Part shown: positions 1-9,471 of the stretch, piece after piece
How positions within the stretch are numbered: position 1 is the first letter of the stretch
Layout: each line of letters starts with the position of its first letter
Assembly (NCBI GenBank): GCA_029856155.1
Contig: JAHQWL010000022.1
Location: 1 to 55,296 of the forward strand
From: Promethearchaeia archaeon
GTDB taxonomy: Archaea > Asgardarchaeota > Lokiarchaeia > Sigyniarchaeales > SOKP01
Length of the DNA: 55,296 nucleotides
Direction of reading: 5' to 3'
Made by a program: the position numbers and the translations under genes
Notes under the pieces: generated by a model
What the model was told of the DNA's origin: nothing
Database searches by the model: none
Seen by the model: only the letters and a program-made list of their open reading frames with translations

Positions 1-1094
1 CAATTAAAGCAAATAAAGATATTAAGGTTATTCTTGTAGTTGCCTCAGATACAAGAGCTCCAGAGCCATCAACAATGTGGGAATATGGATTTGCTGATGG
101 TGCAGCTGCCTTACTCATAGCTGAAGAGGATAATCTACCGTTATCTATAGATGATTACTATTCCGTCTCTGCTAATGTTACTGGACCTTGGAAAAGAGCA
201 GGCACAGATAAATTCATAAGAACCTATGAAGTAAAAATGGATACAAAATTTTACTTTGAGAGTATCACAAAAGTAATGGCAGAAATTTTAAAGAGAAATA
301 ATTTGAAGCCAGAAGAGATCGGTGCTGCAGCATATTATTATAATAACCCTCGACTGCATGGCAGAGTTTCAAAAATAATGAAGTTCACGGGAGGAGTTGC
401 TCAAAACAGTGTGTTTTTCCAACTTGGTGATTTAGGAACCCCAATGCCATTTATACTATTAATCGGTGCTTTAAGAAGACCTAAACCTGATGCAAAAATA
501 ATCATGGCAGGGTTCGGCGATGGAGCAGATGCAATATTAATGCAAGTTCAGAATAGAGATGCTCTAAGAGATCTTGGAAAAACTCGAATGGGATTCTTAG
601 GACATCAAAAATCGATGATATCATTAAAAAATTATAACAAATTTCTTGACTTTAAAGAAATCCTTGAAAAAGATAGATATACCAGGAAAAGTTCTGCTGT
701 TTTGATATGGCGTGATAGAGCATCAGTATATAAGTGGTACGGCTTAAAATGTAAAAGTTGTGGAGCAATTCAGTATCCAGATATGCTTAGATCTTGTTAT
801 ATTTGTCGAGCTGATGATCAACTTGAACGGGTAAAGCTTGGATTAAAAGGTACGATTTTTACATATACATTAGATCATTTGGTTGGAGGTATGTATCTTA
901 ATACTCCAGTGCCTCGTTGTGTAGTTGATTTAGATGGTGGCGGAAGAGTTCTGCTAAATATGACTGAAATCGAGAATCCTGAAGAGAATGTTCAAATTGG
1001 CATGAGAGTTGAATTAACATTTAGAAAAGAACATGAAGGTGCTGAATTTAAAAATTATTATTGGAAATGTCGTCCCGAAAGGGGGAGACCATAA
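1..1094 (+). CDS. HMG-CoA-synthase-like / DUF35 OB-fold fusion, 5' end outside window
   Basis: The frame is open from base 3, so the N terminus lies outside the window. The visible part begins with a thiolase-fold segment (VVASDTRAP, then GFADGAA) and contains GFGDGAD about 150 residues after the first internal Met at 75, as in the HMG-CoA synthase/KAS III group. From about base 740 a DUF35 domain follows: a zinc ribbon (CKSC then CYIC, Cys codons from 750 to 806) and an OB fold. In archaea, DUF35 proteins bring thiolase and HMG-CoA synthase together for channelling of acyl-CoA intermediates. Here the synthase-like part and DUF35 are one chain, followed by a thiolase. The substrate is not determined; a mevalonate or other acyl-CoA condensation role is inferred. 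Confidence 0.8.
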   Translation, partial: IKANKDIKVILVVASDTRAPEPSTMWEYGFADGAAALLIAEEDNLPLSIDDYYSVSANVTGPWKRAGTDKFIRTYEVKMDTKFYFESITKVMAEILKRNNLKPEEIGAAAYYYNNPRLHGRVSKIMKFTGGVAQNSVFFQLGDLGTPMPFILLIGALRRPKPDAKIIMAGFGDGADAILMQVQNRDALRDLGKTRMGFLGHQKSMISLKNYNKFLDFKEILEKDRYTRKSSAVLIWRDRASVYKWYGLKCKSCGAIQYPDMLRSCYICRADDQLERVKLGLKGTIFTYTLDHLVGGMYLNTPVPRCVVDLDGGGRVLLNMTEIENPEENVQIGMRVELTFRKEHEGAEFKNYYWKCRPERGRP

Positions 1095-1109
1095 AGGAGG
1101 TTATTAAAA

Positions 1110-2297
1110 ATGGGAAGAAAAGGAATTAAGGATAAAGTTGCTATTATTGGCTGCGAGATGACGAAATATGGAGAATTATGGGATAAAAATCAATATGATC
1201 TTCTCTTTGAAGCCTTTCAAGGAGCAATTAAAGATGCTGGAATAAAAAAAGATGAGGTTGATGCTAGTTGGGTTGGAATATTTTATTACTTTACTGGTCT
1301 TTCCGGTGCTATGGTTGAAGATATTCTTAGGTTAGACGGAAAACCGTCAACTAGAGTTGAAAACTATTGCGCGAGTGGAATGGATGCGTTTAGAAATGCA
1401 TCATTTGCTATTGCTTCTGGAGCATATGATGTTGCACTTGCTTGTGGAGTAGAGAAACTAATGGACGAGGGAGGTAGTGGACTTCCAGGTTTTAAACAGT
1501 TTGGACACCCATTATATCCAACACCATCTGCACCAGCGATGTTTTCTATGGCAGCAACAAGAAGTTTTCATGAGTATGGCTGGACAAAAGAAGATTTAGC
1601 ACGAGTAGCAGTAAAAAATCATGATAATGGTGCAGATCATCCAAAAGCTCATTTTAGGAGTAGAATAACAATTGACCAGGTAATGAAAGCACCGATGATT
1701 GCAGACCCACTTGGTCGCTTTGATTGTTGTGCTATGAGTGATGGTTCTGCGGCTCTTATATTGACAACACCCGAATTAGCTGAAAGTTATGCTCATGCTG
1801 ATGATTATATCTTAGTTAAAGCCAATGCTATTTCATGTCAGACTAATTTTCCATGGTACGTTCCTAAGGGAGGGCCCGGTGCAGAATTTACGCACTTTCC
1901 TGCAACTGAGAAAGCTGGACAATTTGCTTACAAAGAAGCAGGAATTACAGATCCGCGAAAAGAAATTGACTGTGCTGAAGTTCATGATTGCTTTACAATC
2001 ACTGAGCTATTAAATTGCCAAGATTTACAATTCTGTGAAAGGGGAAAGGCTGCTGAAGAATTAAAAAATGGTACATTTAATTGGGATGGTGAAATTGCAG
2101 TCAATCCATCTGGAGGATTGAAAAGTTTTGGGCATCCTATCGGGAGTACGGGATGTAGGATGCTGACAGAAATAACAAAACAACTCCAAGGAAGAGCTGA
2201 AGGAAGACAAGTGCCTGATGCAAAAGTTGGGTTATGCCACAATTTGGGTGGAGCATTTACTGTCTGTTCTGTAACCGTTTTAGGTCAGAGAGATTAA
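1110..2297 (+). CDS. Thiolase (acetyl-CoA acetyltransferase / SCP-x type)
   Basis: A 395-residue thiolase-superfamily enzyme, full length for the archaeal SCP-x-like group. The nucleophilic Cys is residue 87 in ENYCASGMDAF. The other active-site signatures are EVHDCFTITE and the C-terminal GGLKSFGHPIGSTG with its His. It should condense or cleave acyl-CoA using a Cys-His pair. A perfect Shine-Dalgarno AAGGAGG (1094-1100) lies 9 bases before the ATG and overlaps the end of the upstream synthase/DUF35 gene, so the two are almost certainly co-transcribed and act as one complex. Confidence 0.9.
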   Translation: MGRKGIKDKVAIIGCEMTKYGELWDKNQYDLLFEAFQGAIKDAGIKKDEVDASWVGIFYYFTGLSGAMVEDILRLDGKPSTRVENYCASGMDAFRNASFAIASGAYDVALACGVEKLMDEGGSGLPGFKQFGHPLYPTPSAPAMFSMAATRSFHEYGWTKEDLARVAVKNHDNGADHPKAHFRSRITIDQVMKAPMIADPLGRFDCCAMSDGSAALILTTPELAESYAHADDYILVKANAISCQTNFPWYVPKGGPGAEFTHFPATEKAGQFAYKEAGITDPRKEIDCAEVHDCFTITELLNCQDLQFCERGKAAEELKNGTFNWDGEIAVNPSGGLKSFGHPIGSTGCRMLTEITKQLQGRAEGRQVPDAKVGLCHNLGGAFTVCSVTVLGQRD

Positions 2298-2341
2298 AAT
2301 AAAAAATTTTTTTTTTTAAATTTTTTGAATTGATGAATTAT

Positions 2342-2734
2342 TTACTCAATTCCCATTCGTTTAGTAAGCTTTACTAAGATGAAGATAACGAATGCTACTA
2401 TTATAAAAGTGATTAATTCACCAATGAATAATGTAGGGTTGAGGTTTAAGGGATACGATGATGGGTCTGCAGCAGCTACCGCTGAATCTAGAAATCCAAT
2501 TAGTAAGAAGAGATTGTTGAGAAGTGGTGAGATGAATGCAGTTACTATGGATTGGACAAGTCGACCAAGATAAAGAGCCATGATGAATGCGACAGCAATC
2601 CCCATTACTTTATACTTTTTGATAAAGTCTTTAAATTCTTGAACTAAATTTTTGGGAGGTGGAGGTGTTGGTGGAGGACTGAGAAATTCTCTAATTTTTT
2701 TTAATTCTTCTAACATTTCATTTTCTTTTGACAT
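2342..2734 (-). CDS. mscL: Large-conductance mechanosensitive channel (MscL-like)
   Basis: 130 residues, typical MscL length. A charged N-terminal stretch and a proline run (residues 19-27) lead into FKDFIKKYKVMGIAVAF, which resembles the MscL entry to TM1. TM1 is about residues 43-66 and TM2 about 103-122, followed by a short basic tail, with a periplasm-side loop between them. The family forms homopentamers that open under membrane tension and release solutes during osmotic downshock. It is convergent with the thiolase gene and shows no operon partner. The polyproline linker before TM1 is unusual compared with bacterial MscL. Confidence 0.8.
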   Translation of the reverse strand: MSKENEMLEELKKIREFLSPPPTPPPPKNLVQEFKDFIKKYKVMGIAVAFIMALYLGRLVQSIVTAFISPLLNNLFLLIGFLDSAVAAADPSSYPLNLNPTLFIGELITFIIVAFVIFILVKLTKRMGIE

Positions 2735-2860
2735 ATTAATTTCTCTTTTTATTGATTAATGATTTTTCATATAATTAAAAAAAGGTGATTTATAATTCTT
2801 ACAAGAATATTTAAAACTTATTTATATTTTTTATAAAAGAGATTTTTCTAGAGTTATCAA

Positions 2861-3496
2861 TTAAAAAAACAAATCCATTATGTCATATAATTCGATAAGT
2901 TTTTCTACAGTAAGGTTGGCTTCTGCTTTTAAATCGTCTAAAGACTTGTTTAAAAGGGGTCTTTGATCTTTCCAGAACATAATGTATATCAATCCAAGGT
3001 ATTTACCGTAAATTAGAACCCCTCCTTCAAAACTGCAATCTCTCTCAATTGTGATTGCTCCAAAAGTATTGTCTTCTTCATATTCAGTTAAAAAGTCAAC
3101 TAAGGATTTATAAAATTTAGAACTCATGAAAGGTCTATCAGAAACACTAGATACTTTGTGTTCAAATCCTCTTCCGCCTCTTCGAGGCACTTTTAAGTGA
3201 TAAAATCTAATGTCCTTTTTCAGTTCATCAATTCTATTTCGAGCTGCTTCAAGTAATTGTTCATTTAGGGAAATATTTTCTTCATCTTCAATATTATCAA
3301 TCTTTTGGGACCCTCTATGTTTTCCATTATTATCTATAAAAGCAATAAAAGGAGGGCATTCGCTATTATCAGAATGATTTTTTATCAAAATTGTGAAAAG
3401 ACCCTGTTTCTTTTGATAATCTACTTGCTTTCTGAAACTTACCTTACAGTAAGGACATATCATGTTTATTAATGTTGTTTCTTCAGTACCAGTCAC
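2861..3496 (-). CDS. Hypothetical protein with N-terminal Cys/His zinc-binding domain
   Basis: 211 residues. The first 60 contain CPYC (14-17), His41 and CPPFIAFID (Cys47), followed by HRGSQKID. This looks like a small zinc module I associate with many Asgard archaeal proteins, where it ends in an 'FxAFVDxxxxxRGxQ' pattern. The middle (65-100) is predicted helical. The C-terminal part (about 125-211) is an alpha/beta domain with LIYGKYLGLIYIMFW and no motif I recognise. Start is either GTG 3496 or the internal ATG 3463 (MICPYC); the former has GAGAAGAA in front. No function assigned. Confidence 0.65.
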   Translation of the reverse strand: MTGTEETTLINMICPYCKVSFRKQVDYQKKQGLFTILIKNHSDNSECPPFIAFIDNNGKHRGSQKIDNIEDEENISLNEQLLEAARNRIDELKKDIRFYHLKVPRRGGRGFEHKVSSVSDRPFMSSKFYKSLVDFLTEYEEDNTFGAITIERDCSFEGGVLIYGKYLGLIYIMFWKDQRPLLNKSLDDLKAEANLTVEKLIELYDIMDLFF

Positions 3497-3665
3497 TTCT
3501 TCTCACAACCATAATCAAGTGAGAGTTTTTAAATTTTAGTAAATAGATAATTTTTTTTCAAACCCTAATATAAAAAGAGATGAAATTCCATTAAATAATG
3601 AAAAACTATTGAATAATTAGAAAATATTCAAAAATTATTTAATTTTAAATTAATTTCTTTTAATT

Positions 3666-4520
3666 ATGAGTAATACTGGTTTTAATAAATTCCAAGGAGA
3701 TGTTAAAACTCAGAATGTGAAATATCTCGCTGATCCTCAACTTAGAAATATCGTGAACGTTGCAATAGCTCTCGGACGACCTTTATTAGTAAAAGGTGAG
3801 CCAGGAACTGGAAAAACAATGCTTGCACATGCTATAGCTGAAAGTTTAAATAAGAGATTAATAGTATGGAACATTAAAAGTACAACTGAAGCTATTGACG
3901 GATGTTATATGTATGACACAGTTCAGAGATTGAATGATAGTAGGTTTGGTTGCGAAGACCGAGATGTTGACAATATAATTGATTATATAACACTTGGACC
4001 TCTAGGGGATGCATTTGACTCTGAAGAACAAGTTGTTCTTTTATTGGATGAGATTGATAAAGCTGATATTGAATTTCCTAATGACTTATTACAAGAATTA
4101 GATGTTATGGAGTTTTACATTAAAGAGACCAAAGAATTCGTGAAAGCTAAAACTAGACCAATTGTAGTAATTACTTCAAATAATGAAAAAGAACTTCCCG
4201 ATGCATTTCTAAGAAGATGTGTATTTCACTGGATTGAATTCCCCTCTAAAACATTTATGGCAGAAATTTGCCGACTACATTACCCTAATTTAAAGCAAAA
4301 CCTCTTAGATCAATGTTTACAACATTTTTATGCATTAAGAGCTATAACAAAACTTCGAAAAATGCCCTCTACTTCTGAACTCCTAGATTGGATTGGAGTG
4401 TTATTAAAAAGTGGTATCTCTATTGAAGAATTAAAGAAAGAAATTCCATTTTTAGGCGTATTGATTAAAAAGGAAAAAGATTTTGAAATAGCTATAGATA
4501 AAATAAAATTTCCAACTTAA
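3666..4520 (+). CDS. MoxR-type AAA+ ATPase
   Basis: 284 residues. Walker A is GEPGTGKT (44-51), Walker B LLLDEIDKAD (about 125-134), sensor 1 is VVITSNNEKELPDAFLRRC with an arginine finger, and the C-terminal lid is helical. This is the MoxR/RavA branch of AAA+, whose members act as chaperones for maturation of metal enzymes or surface complexes, usually with a VWA-domain partner. No VWA gene is present next to it, so the client is unknown. The gene is monocistronic, flanked by AT-rich spacers of 169 and 270 bp. Confidence 0.85.
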   Translation: MSNTGFNKFQGDVKTQNVKYLADPQLRNIVNVAIALGRPLLVKGEPGTGKTMLAHAIAESLNKRLIVWNIKSTTEAIDGCYMYDTVQRLNDSRFGCEDRDVDNIIDYITLGPLGDAFDSEEQVVLLLDEIDKADIEFPNDLLQELDVMEFYIKETKEFVKAKTRPIVVITSNNEKELPDAFLRRCVFHWIEFPSKTFMAEICRLHYPNLKQNLLDQCLQHFYALRAITKLRKMPSTSELLDWIGVLLKSGISIEELKKEIPFLGVLIKKEKDFEIAIDKIKFPT

Positions 4521-4790
4521 TATGTCAAAAACAGTTCTACTCTAAATGTCTTACTTCTAATGAAATAAATTAATCCATTTTGTTATGTGTACTTCTAATA
4601 TACTTCGAGTTTATTTTATACAACTTCCATTTAATGAATTAAATTATGATTTTAAAATTCATTAATAATATTAGAACAAGACTAGAAATTTAAACAAAAG
4701 AAGAAAATTCAGTAAAATTTAAAATTATACTTTATCATTAGTATTTTTAATTTCTAAAATTACATTTTTAGATTTAAAAAGAAGGTAATC

Positions 4791-5714
4791 ATGTACAACG
4801 GCATTAATCTAAATTTTGAATATAAATATCGTACCATTTCTGTGGACCATTTAGGAGAACTTCAAGAAGACATCGATAAATTGCGTCGTGCAGGCACACT
4901 CAGTGATAATGAAGTCTATAGGAGTTATATTGATAGTAAAAAGTTTGAAATTCCAGAAAGTCTTCCTAATGCTAAATCGATAATAATACTTGCGATATTT
5001 AGCAGGTTAGCATTAGTAAGGTTTCATATAGATGGCAAGAACCATGAAATTATGATACCTCCCAATTATTATGATGATGGAACAACATTCGAAGACTTCG
5101 AGAATTTAATAGTGAAAGAGATAATAAAGGAATCAGGATATAAAGTTGAATTTACTAACAAACTACATATGAAATTATTAGCTGTTAGAAGTGGGCTTGG
5201 AAAATACGGCAGAAATAATATTTGTTATGTCGATAAATGGGGGAGTATGATAAATCTATTTGTCTATTTTACAGATTTTCAGTTTGAAGAAGACCATTGG
5301 ACAGAGCTTAAAATGATGGATCAGTGTGAAAAATGTAGTATTTGCATAAAAAGTTGTCCTACTAACGCAATCCCCTCTCCCTCTGATGAGAATTTTGTAA
5401 TAAATGCAGGAAAATGCATTTCTGTGTATAATGAAATAAACGGTATAATTCCAAACTGGATTCCCTCTAATGCACATAACGCTTTGATGGGTTGTATGAA
5501 ATGTCAAAATATTTGTCCAAGTAATCGCGATGTAATCAAGCTAACAACACAACTTGAAGATATCACAGAAGATGAAACTAAAATGATTTTGGATGGAATT
5601 ATTAATGAAAAATTTACAGATTCTTTATCAAAAAAGCTCAAGATGTTCTCTCCTTCTGATGGAGTAGGAGCACTTCCTGTGATTAAAAGAAACTTAGGAT
5701 TTCTAATAAAATAA
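4791..5714 (+). CDS. QueG-like 4Fe-4S double-cluster protein
   Basis: 307 residues. One ferredoxin motif is CEKCSICIKSCP (Cys 179, 182, 185, 189); a second set is Cys209 with CMKCQNIC (235, 238, 242), the crossed double 4Fe-4S arrangement seen in epoxyqueuosine reductase. The N-terminal half carries the DUF1730-like segment MKLLAVRSGLGKYGRNN. QueG itself reduces epoxyqueuosine with cobalamin, but archaea normally make archaeosine, so this is more likely a paralogous corrinoid-linked reductase or activator. The gene stands alone; ATG follows AAGAAGG closely. Confidence 0.75.
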   Translation: MYNGINLNFEYKYRTISVDHLGELQEDIDKLRRAGTLSDNEVYRSYIDSKKFEIPESLPNAKSIIILAIFSRLALVRFHIDGKNHEIMIPPNYYDDGTTFEDFENLIVKEIIKESGYKVEFTNKLHMKLLAVRSGLGKYGRNNICYVDKWGSMINLFVYFTDFQFEEDHWTELKMMDQCEKCSICIKSCPTNAIPSPSDENFVINAGKCISVYNEINGIIPNWIPSNAHNALMGCMKCQNICPSNRDVIKLTTQLEDITEDETKMILDGIINEKFTDSLSKKLKMFSPSDGVGALPVIKRNLGFLIK

Positions 5715-5886
5715 GCGGTTCAAAATACCAAAAAAAGTATAATTGCAATTATATATATTATACACACCGCAGAGGAACCTATAATCATCCTTGCAATCCA
5801 CTTAGGACTCAATTCTTTCATGAAGGAAAAAGTCTATTTATTATTTAATAAAAAAAAAGAAGGGAATCATGAAAATGAAAATTTTT

Positions 5887-6270
5887 TTAGTAACCATATA
5901 TAATACTGCTCCACTTCGATTTAAGAAAAATAATTGCTATAGCAAAGAAATCTAAAATATTTATTTTTTCATGATTTCCTTCCAAAATTAATTGGTTTTT
6001 ACCATCAGATGTATATAATTCTCTCTTTTCTTCTGAAAACTCAAAAGTAGGTTCCTCTCTAAAGTAGATTTTAGAATTAAGTATAAACCCTACTTGTTCC
6101 TTTTTAGCCCATATATCATCATGCTCGTCAAGTTGCAGGAGTGTATGACCATTTTTGGATTTCACAGTATTCTCATCTAAATAACCTACTAGTCTATGCT
6201 TCTTGTCGAAATATTTCCCACCCTCAATAAGTCCCACTTTTTTCTTTTTTTTATTAATTATTTCAATCAT
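5887..6270 (-). CDS. Small beta-rich hypothetical protein
   Basis: About 127 residues from ATG 6270 (an upstream GTG at 6279 is possible). The sequence is a succession of short strands with turns: GGKYFDKKHRLVGYLDEN, then SKNGHTLLQLDEHDD, then FEFSEEKRELYTSDGKN. This resembles the small all-beta 'flower' or MORN-like repeats in which each strand pair ends in a D/N-G turn. The C terminus (ILDFFAIAIIFLK) is hydrophobic and might touch a membrane. No cysteines, no catalytic motif, no clear partner. Function unknown. Confidence 0.55.
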   Translation of the reverse strand: MIEIINKKKKKVGLIEGGKYFDKKHRLVGYLDENTVKSKNGHTLLQLDEHDDIWAKKEQVGFILNSKIYFREEPTFEFSEEKRELYTSDGKNQLILEGNHEKINILDFFAIAIIFLKSKWSSIIYGY

Positions 6271-6305
6271 CAGACACACACTTTATTATCAACTATATAA
6301 ATATA

Positions 6306-6635
6306 TTATGGATATAAACCAATTTCTTTTAGATATACTTTAAAGCTTGAAATTAACCAGCATAAAGTATCATAATCTAGGTCTGAATCAAGAATTTTCT
6401 CAGCTCTTTTTATAACATCACTTTCAGAATATTTTTTAGCACCTTTTTCAAAAATTAATTCTAGTTCTGCAAGAGCCCAACATAATGCATCAAAAGGAAA
6501 ATAACTATTTGATAAATATTGATAAAATTGTTCAATCTTTAACTTTCGGTCTTCAGTCATTTCAATAATTTCCAATGATTTAACTTCATTTTTAGGTAAA
6601 AACTCAAGATATACTACAGATTCTGCTTTTACCAT
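6306..6635 (-). CDS. Hypothetical helical protein
   Basis: 109 residues, acidic and mostly helical, with two similar Trp-containing segments: FDALCWALAELELIFEKG and YDTLCWLISSFKVYLKE. The repeated D-x-L-C-W pattern suggests two copies of one helical hairpin. A good ribosome-binding site (GAGGTGG) precedes the ATG, supporting translation. It runs in the same direction as the neighbouring small hypothetical but is separated from it by 35 bp. I recognise no family. Confidence 0.55.
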   Translation of the reverse strand: MVKAESVVYLEFLPKNEVKSLEIIEMTEDRKLKIEQFYQYLSNSYFPFDALCWALAELELIFEKGAKKYSESDVIKRAEKILDSDLDYDTLCWLISSFKVYLKEIGLYP

Positions 6636-6765
6636 TTTTTATACCACCTCTTTTATTTTTATTAAAAATAAATTTTATATAAAATTTCAATAAATTAACA
6701 ATCTTGGAAAATTGACCTACTAAAACGTTAAATTGAGCAATAAAGATTTAAATTGTACAGAAAAT

Positions 6766-6966
6766 TCATATTTTATTCTGCAACTTTCTTAACAGTTTAT
6801 CTATTTTTTTTTTAGATTGCCATTGAGCAATAGAGTATTTAAAATCTTCTTTTATACTATTTTTATTTCTGTTTTCTTTTTGTTTATCCTGCTCAATTCC
6901 TTTTTCTGTCGCTCTTAGTGAATTTGATGATTTATCTATCGCAAGTAAAATTTTATTATACAAAAA
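6766..6966 (-). pseudogene. Truncated universal stress protein (UspA N-terminal remnant)
   Basis: Starting at TTG 6966, six bases after a GAGGT site, the product begins YNKILLAIDKSSNSLRATEKGIE, the beta1-alpha1 signature of UspA family proteins (I-L-x-A-x-D-x-S). After about 22 residues the match ends in a lysine-rich tail (KENRNKNSIKED...). The ATP-binding G-2x-G-9x-G motif near the C terminus of the family is absent. Total length is 66 residues against the usual 140-150. It is therefore a decayed or truncated copy; the intact ribosome-binding site leaves room for a short expressed peptide. Confidence 0.5.
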
Positions 6967-7240
6967 TTCCACCTCATATTTTATTTTTTATTGAATAAAT
7001 TTCATTATGAATCTTTTTATTAGATTGATTTTTTTCTTCTCTTCTCATATAATATTTATAAAATATAATATTTAAATGCTTTGTATAAAAATCGGAAAAA
7101 AGTGGGAATGCCTGGATGAAATTCGTTGGAAACTAGTTAATGTTGAAAAACCATAATCTTTAAATAATAAACCATTATTACATTTAATTATATTTAATGA
7201 TAACTAATGAATCCTAATTAAAAAGATTGAGAAGTTAAAA

Positions 7241-7396
7241 ATGTCAAAAAGTTGGGAAATCGGAAAAGAAGCACGTGAATTAGATGAAAAACCAATTTCA
7301 GAAAGATTGAAAATTGAAAAAAGTTCTAAAAAAAAAATAGGCGTTGCTTTTATATTTTATTCAATTATTATGGTAATATTGTACTTCTTTTTATAG
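7241..7396 (+). CDS. Small single-pass membrane protein
   Basis: A 51-residue frame (MSKSWEIGKEAREL...) ending 12 bp before the TauE/SafE transporter gene. Residues 1-32 are charged and hydrophilic; residues 33-51 (IGVAFIFYSIIMVILYFFL) form one transmembrane helix at the extreme C terminus, a tail-anchored layout. The close spacing and shared direction suggest co-transcription with the transporter, perhaps as a small accessory subunit. No family recognised. Confidence 0.5.
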   Translation: MSKSWEIGKEARELDEKPISERLKIEKSSKKKIGVAFIFYSIIMVILYFFL

Positions 7397-7408
7397 AGCT
7401 GCAGAATA

Positions 7409-8200
7409 ATGGAATTAATCTTAATTATAATCTTATTAGCATTTTTATTTGAGTCTATGGATTCTATGGCAGGAATGGGCTTTGGTACCGCATTATCACC
7501 CTTATTATTCTTATTAGGTTACGCTCCTCTTCAAGTCGTTCCCGTTATATTAATTTCAGAGGCAGTAACTGGTATAATTGATACATTTTTTGATCATGAA
7601 TTCAAGAATGTCCATTATTCTTTTCGTCCCTTAAATGATGCCACTAGAATTGCTTTGATAATGGCATTTTTTGGATGTTTAGCTATATGTGCGTCGGTAC
7701 TTCTTGGTTATTATGCAATTAAATTCCCTGATATAATAATTAAGACTTATGTTGCAATACTAATCATTTTTATGGGTATATCAGGTTTTATAAGAGTGAA
7801 ATTAAGGAAAATAGAATTTTCTAATACACATCCAAAGATGTTAATAGGCTTTTCAGCATTAGCAGGATTTAATAAAGGGATTGGAGGAGGAGGATATGGA
7901 CCCATAATTACTATGGGACAAATCTTTTCAGGAGTTTATGAAAAAAGTGCTACCGCAATTGTTTCTTTTGCAGAATCATTAGTTTCAATTGTAGGGATAT
8001 TGACTTTCTTTTTGATTAGTTTTGCGGGTGTGAATATAGATCTTGTTCTACTTCCATCATTATTAACAGGAGGATTCTTCGCTGCTATTTCTGCGCCTTA
8101 TTTAGTAAGAATAATTCCAAATAAAGTCTGGAAATATTTCATTCCATTCTATGCTATTGGTATTGGATTCTTTTGTTTAGTAAAAATATTCTTACTATAA
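7409..8200 (+). CDS. TauE/SafE (TSUP) family anion permease
   Basis: 263 residues with about eight hydrophobic helices in two related halves. The family's glycine-rich repeats are visible: DSMAGMGFGTALSPLL near the N terminus and KGIGGGGYGPIITMGQ near the middle. TSUP proteins move sulfite, sulfoacetate, thiosulfate or other organosulfur/carboxylate anions across the cytoplasmic membrane. In this Fe-S-rich neighbourhood a sulfur oxyanion substrate is plausible, but nothing in the sequence fixes it. The tail-anchored small gene just upstream probably shares its transcript. Confidence 0.85.
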   Translation: MELILIIILLAFLFESMDSMAGMGFGTALSPLLFLLGYAPLQVVPVILISEAVTGIIDTFFDHEFKNVHYSFRPLNDATRIALIMAFFGCLAICASVLLGYYAIKFPDIIIKTYVAILIIFMGISGFIRVKLRKIEFSNTHPKMLIGFSALAGFNKGIGGGGYGPIITMGQIFSGVYEKSATAIVSFAESLVSIVGILTFFLISFAGVNIDLVLLPSLLTGGFFAAISAPYLVRIIPNKVWKYFIPFYAIGIGFFCLVKIFLL

Positions 8201-8330
8201 GATGCGATTTATTTTAAAGTGTCAAGTTTAATTTTAACGATTGTAAAGGCTTATTTTCTTTATTAAAAATATTTAAAACTATTTATTTACCTCTATTAAT
8301 AGCTTTGAAATAACTCTGTAAAGTCATATC

Positions 8331-8704
8331 TTATTTATCGTCATATAAAGAAAAGAAATCATTTTTATTACTAAATTCCTTCAGTTCAGTAATATCATGA
8401 AATAAGAATTCCCCCTGCGTACAACAAAAATCTATATTTTTGCCGCTTTTATTAATTCGTTTCCAATTTTCTATATTTTTTTTAATAAGCATCACCATTT
8501 GGATAAATAATTTTTTTTTTCACAATTGAGTAAAAATGTATATTTAGTTAGGTTAAACTTTTCTATTTTGATCTCTTTTTTTTTATTTTTACTCTTAAAT
8601 CTGTAGATCGGTATTTTTATTACGAATTTAACATCCTTTGAATATAAATTATAATAAAATACTTCATTATTCTTATCAAAATCAATGTATTTATTCATAT
8701 CCAT
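8331..8704 (-). pseudogene. Hypothetical gene, apparently split by a frameshift in an A10 run
   Basis: Two same-strand reading frames abut: 8704-8492 (MDMNKYIDFDKNN...LLNCEKK) and one reaching TAA at 8331 (...KNIENWKRINKSGKNIDFCCTQGEF...). They meet at a run of ten T (8511-8520 on the plus strand). A one-base shift there joins them into one product of about 124 residues. Both parts have ordinary amino-acid composition. It could be a real frameshift, a sequencing error in the homopolymer, programmed slippage, or two tiny genes. No family recognised. Confidence 0.4.
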
Positions 8705-8941
8705 AAAACTAATATTAATTTTAGTAGGATTTTAAAAATTTGATTTTAATATATCCAAATTGATAAAATAAGATATTAAAGATTATGATTAATAAATTAA
8801 AATAAAATGTATAATCTATTTATAAAGTATAAATTAATGATTTGATCTTTTAAGAAGCAGATTTTAGATGAAATAATTATAATATTTTTTTTTCATAAAA
8901 CTATAAATCTCACATGAATTATCTTTTATTGTGTTTAAATT

Positions 8942-9433
8942 ATGTTTATCTGCACAAAATGTAAAAAAAAAAGAGAATTATCAAATTTGGAGATAGTAGA
9001 TGATTCTTATATATGTCATTCATGCTTATATTCGAATTGTGAGCCCTTTGAGATTTTTCCTATTGGATTTGTAGAGAATCAATTAGAAAGAGGTAAAGGC
9101 TTTGGACTGAAAGGCAATAGAGCAGAAATTTCAAAATTACATCTCTTTTCTGCCCAATCACCCTTTCTTTATAAATTAGAAGATGAGAAATGGATTACTG
9201 TATTATATTATTTTCATAAACCACATAATATTCGATCAGTTTTATCAAGAGGAATTGATGGTAAAAAAGTAGGAATATTTGCTTCTCGAACACCAGATCG
9301 CTTATCTCGCATTGGAATTTCTAATGTAGAGCTTATAAAAATTGAAAACACGACCTTATATGTAAAAAATCTTGATGCGATTAATGGAACTCCCGTTTTA
9401 GATATTAAATTAGGTCAAAAATCGAGATGGTAA
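8942..9433 (+). CDS. TrmO/TsaA-like tRNA methyltransferase domain protein with N-terminal zinc ribbon
   Basis: 163 residues. A CTKC...CHSC zinc ribbon (Cys 4, 7, 25, 28) precedes a UPF0066/TrmO domain with FPIGFVENQLERG, VLYYFHK, GIFASRTPDR and TPVLDIKL. The R-T-PDR-x-x-x-I segment and the P-x-L-D-I-K ending are family signatures. TrmO methylates N6 of threonylcarbamoyl-adenosine 37 in tRNA using S-adenosylmethionine. The zinc-ribbon fusion is common in archaeal versions but might redirect the substrate. The gene begins with ATG and has no leader ribosome-binding site. A second, longer TrmO-like gene lies at 22491-23201. Confidence 0.75.
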   Translation: MFICTKCKKKRELSNLEIVDDSYICHSCLYSNCEPFEIFPIGFVENQLERGKGFGLKGNRAEISKLHLFSAQSPFLYKLEDEKWITVLYYFHKPHNIRSVLSRGIDGKKVGIFASRTPDRLSRIGISNVELIKIENTTLYVKNLDAINGTPVLDIKLGQKSRW

Positions 9434-9471
9434 CTAGAAAAAGTAAATTAAATAACATAAGTTAAAATTCT

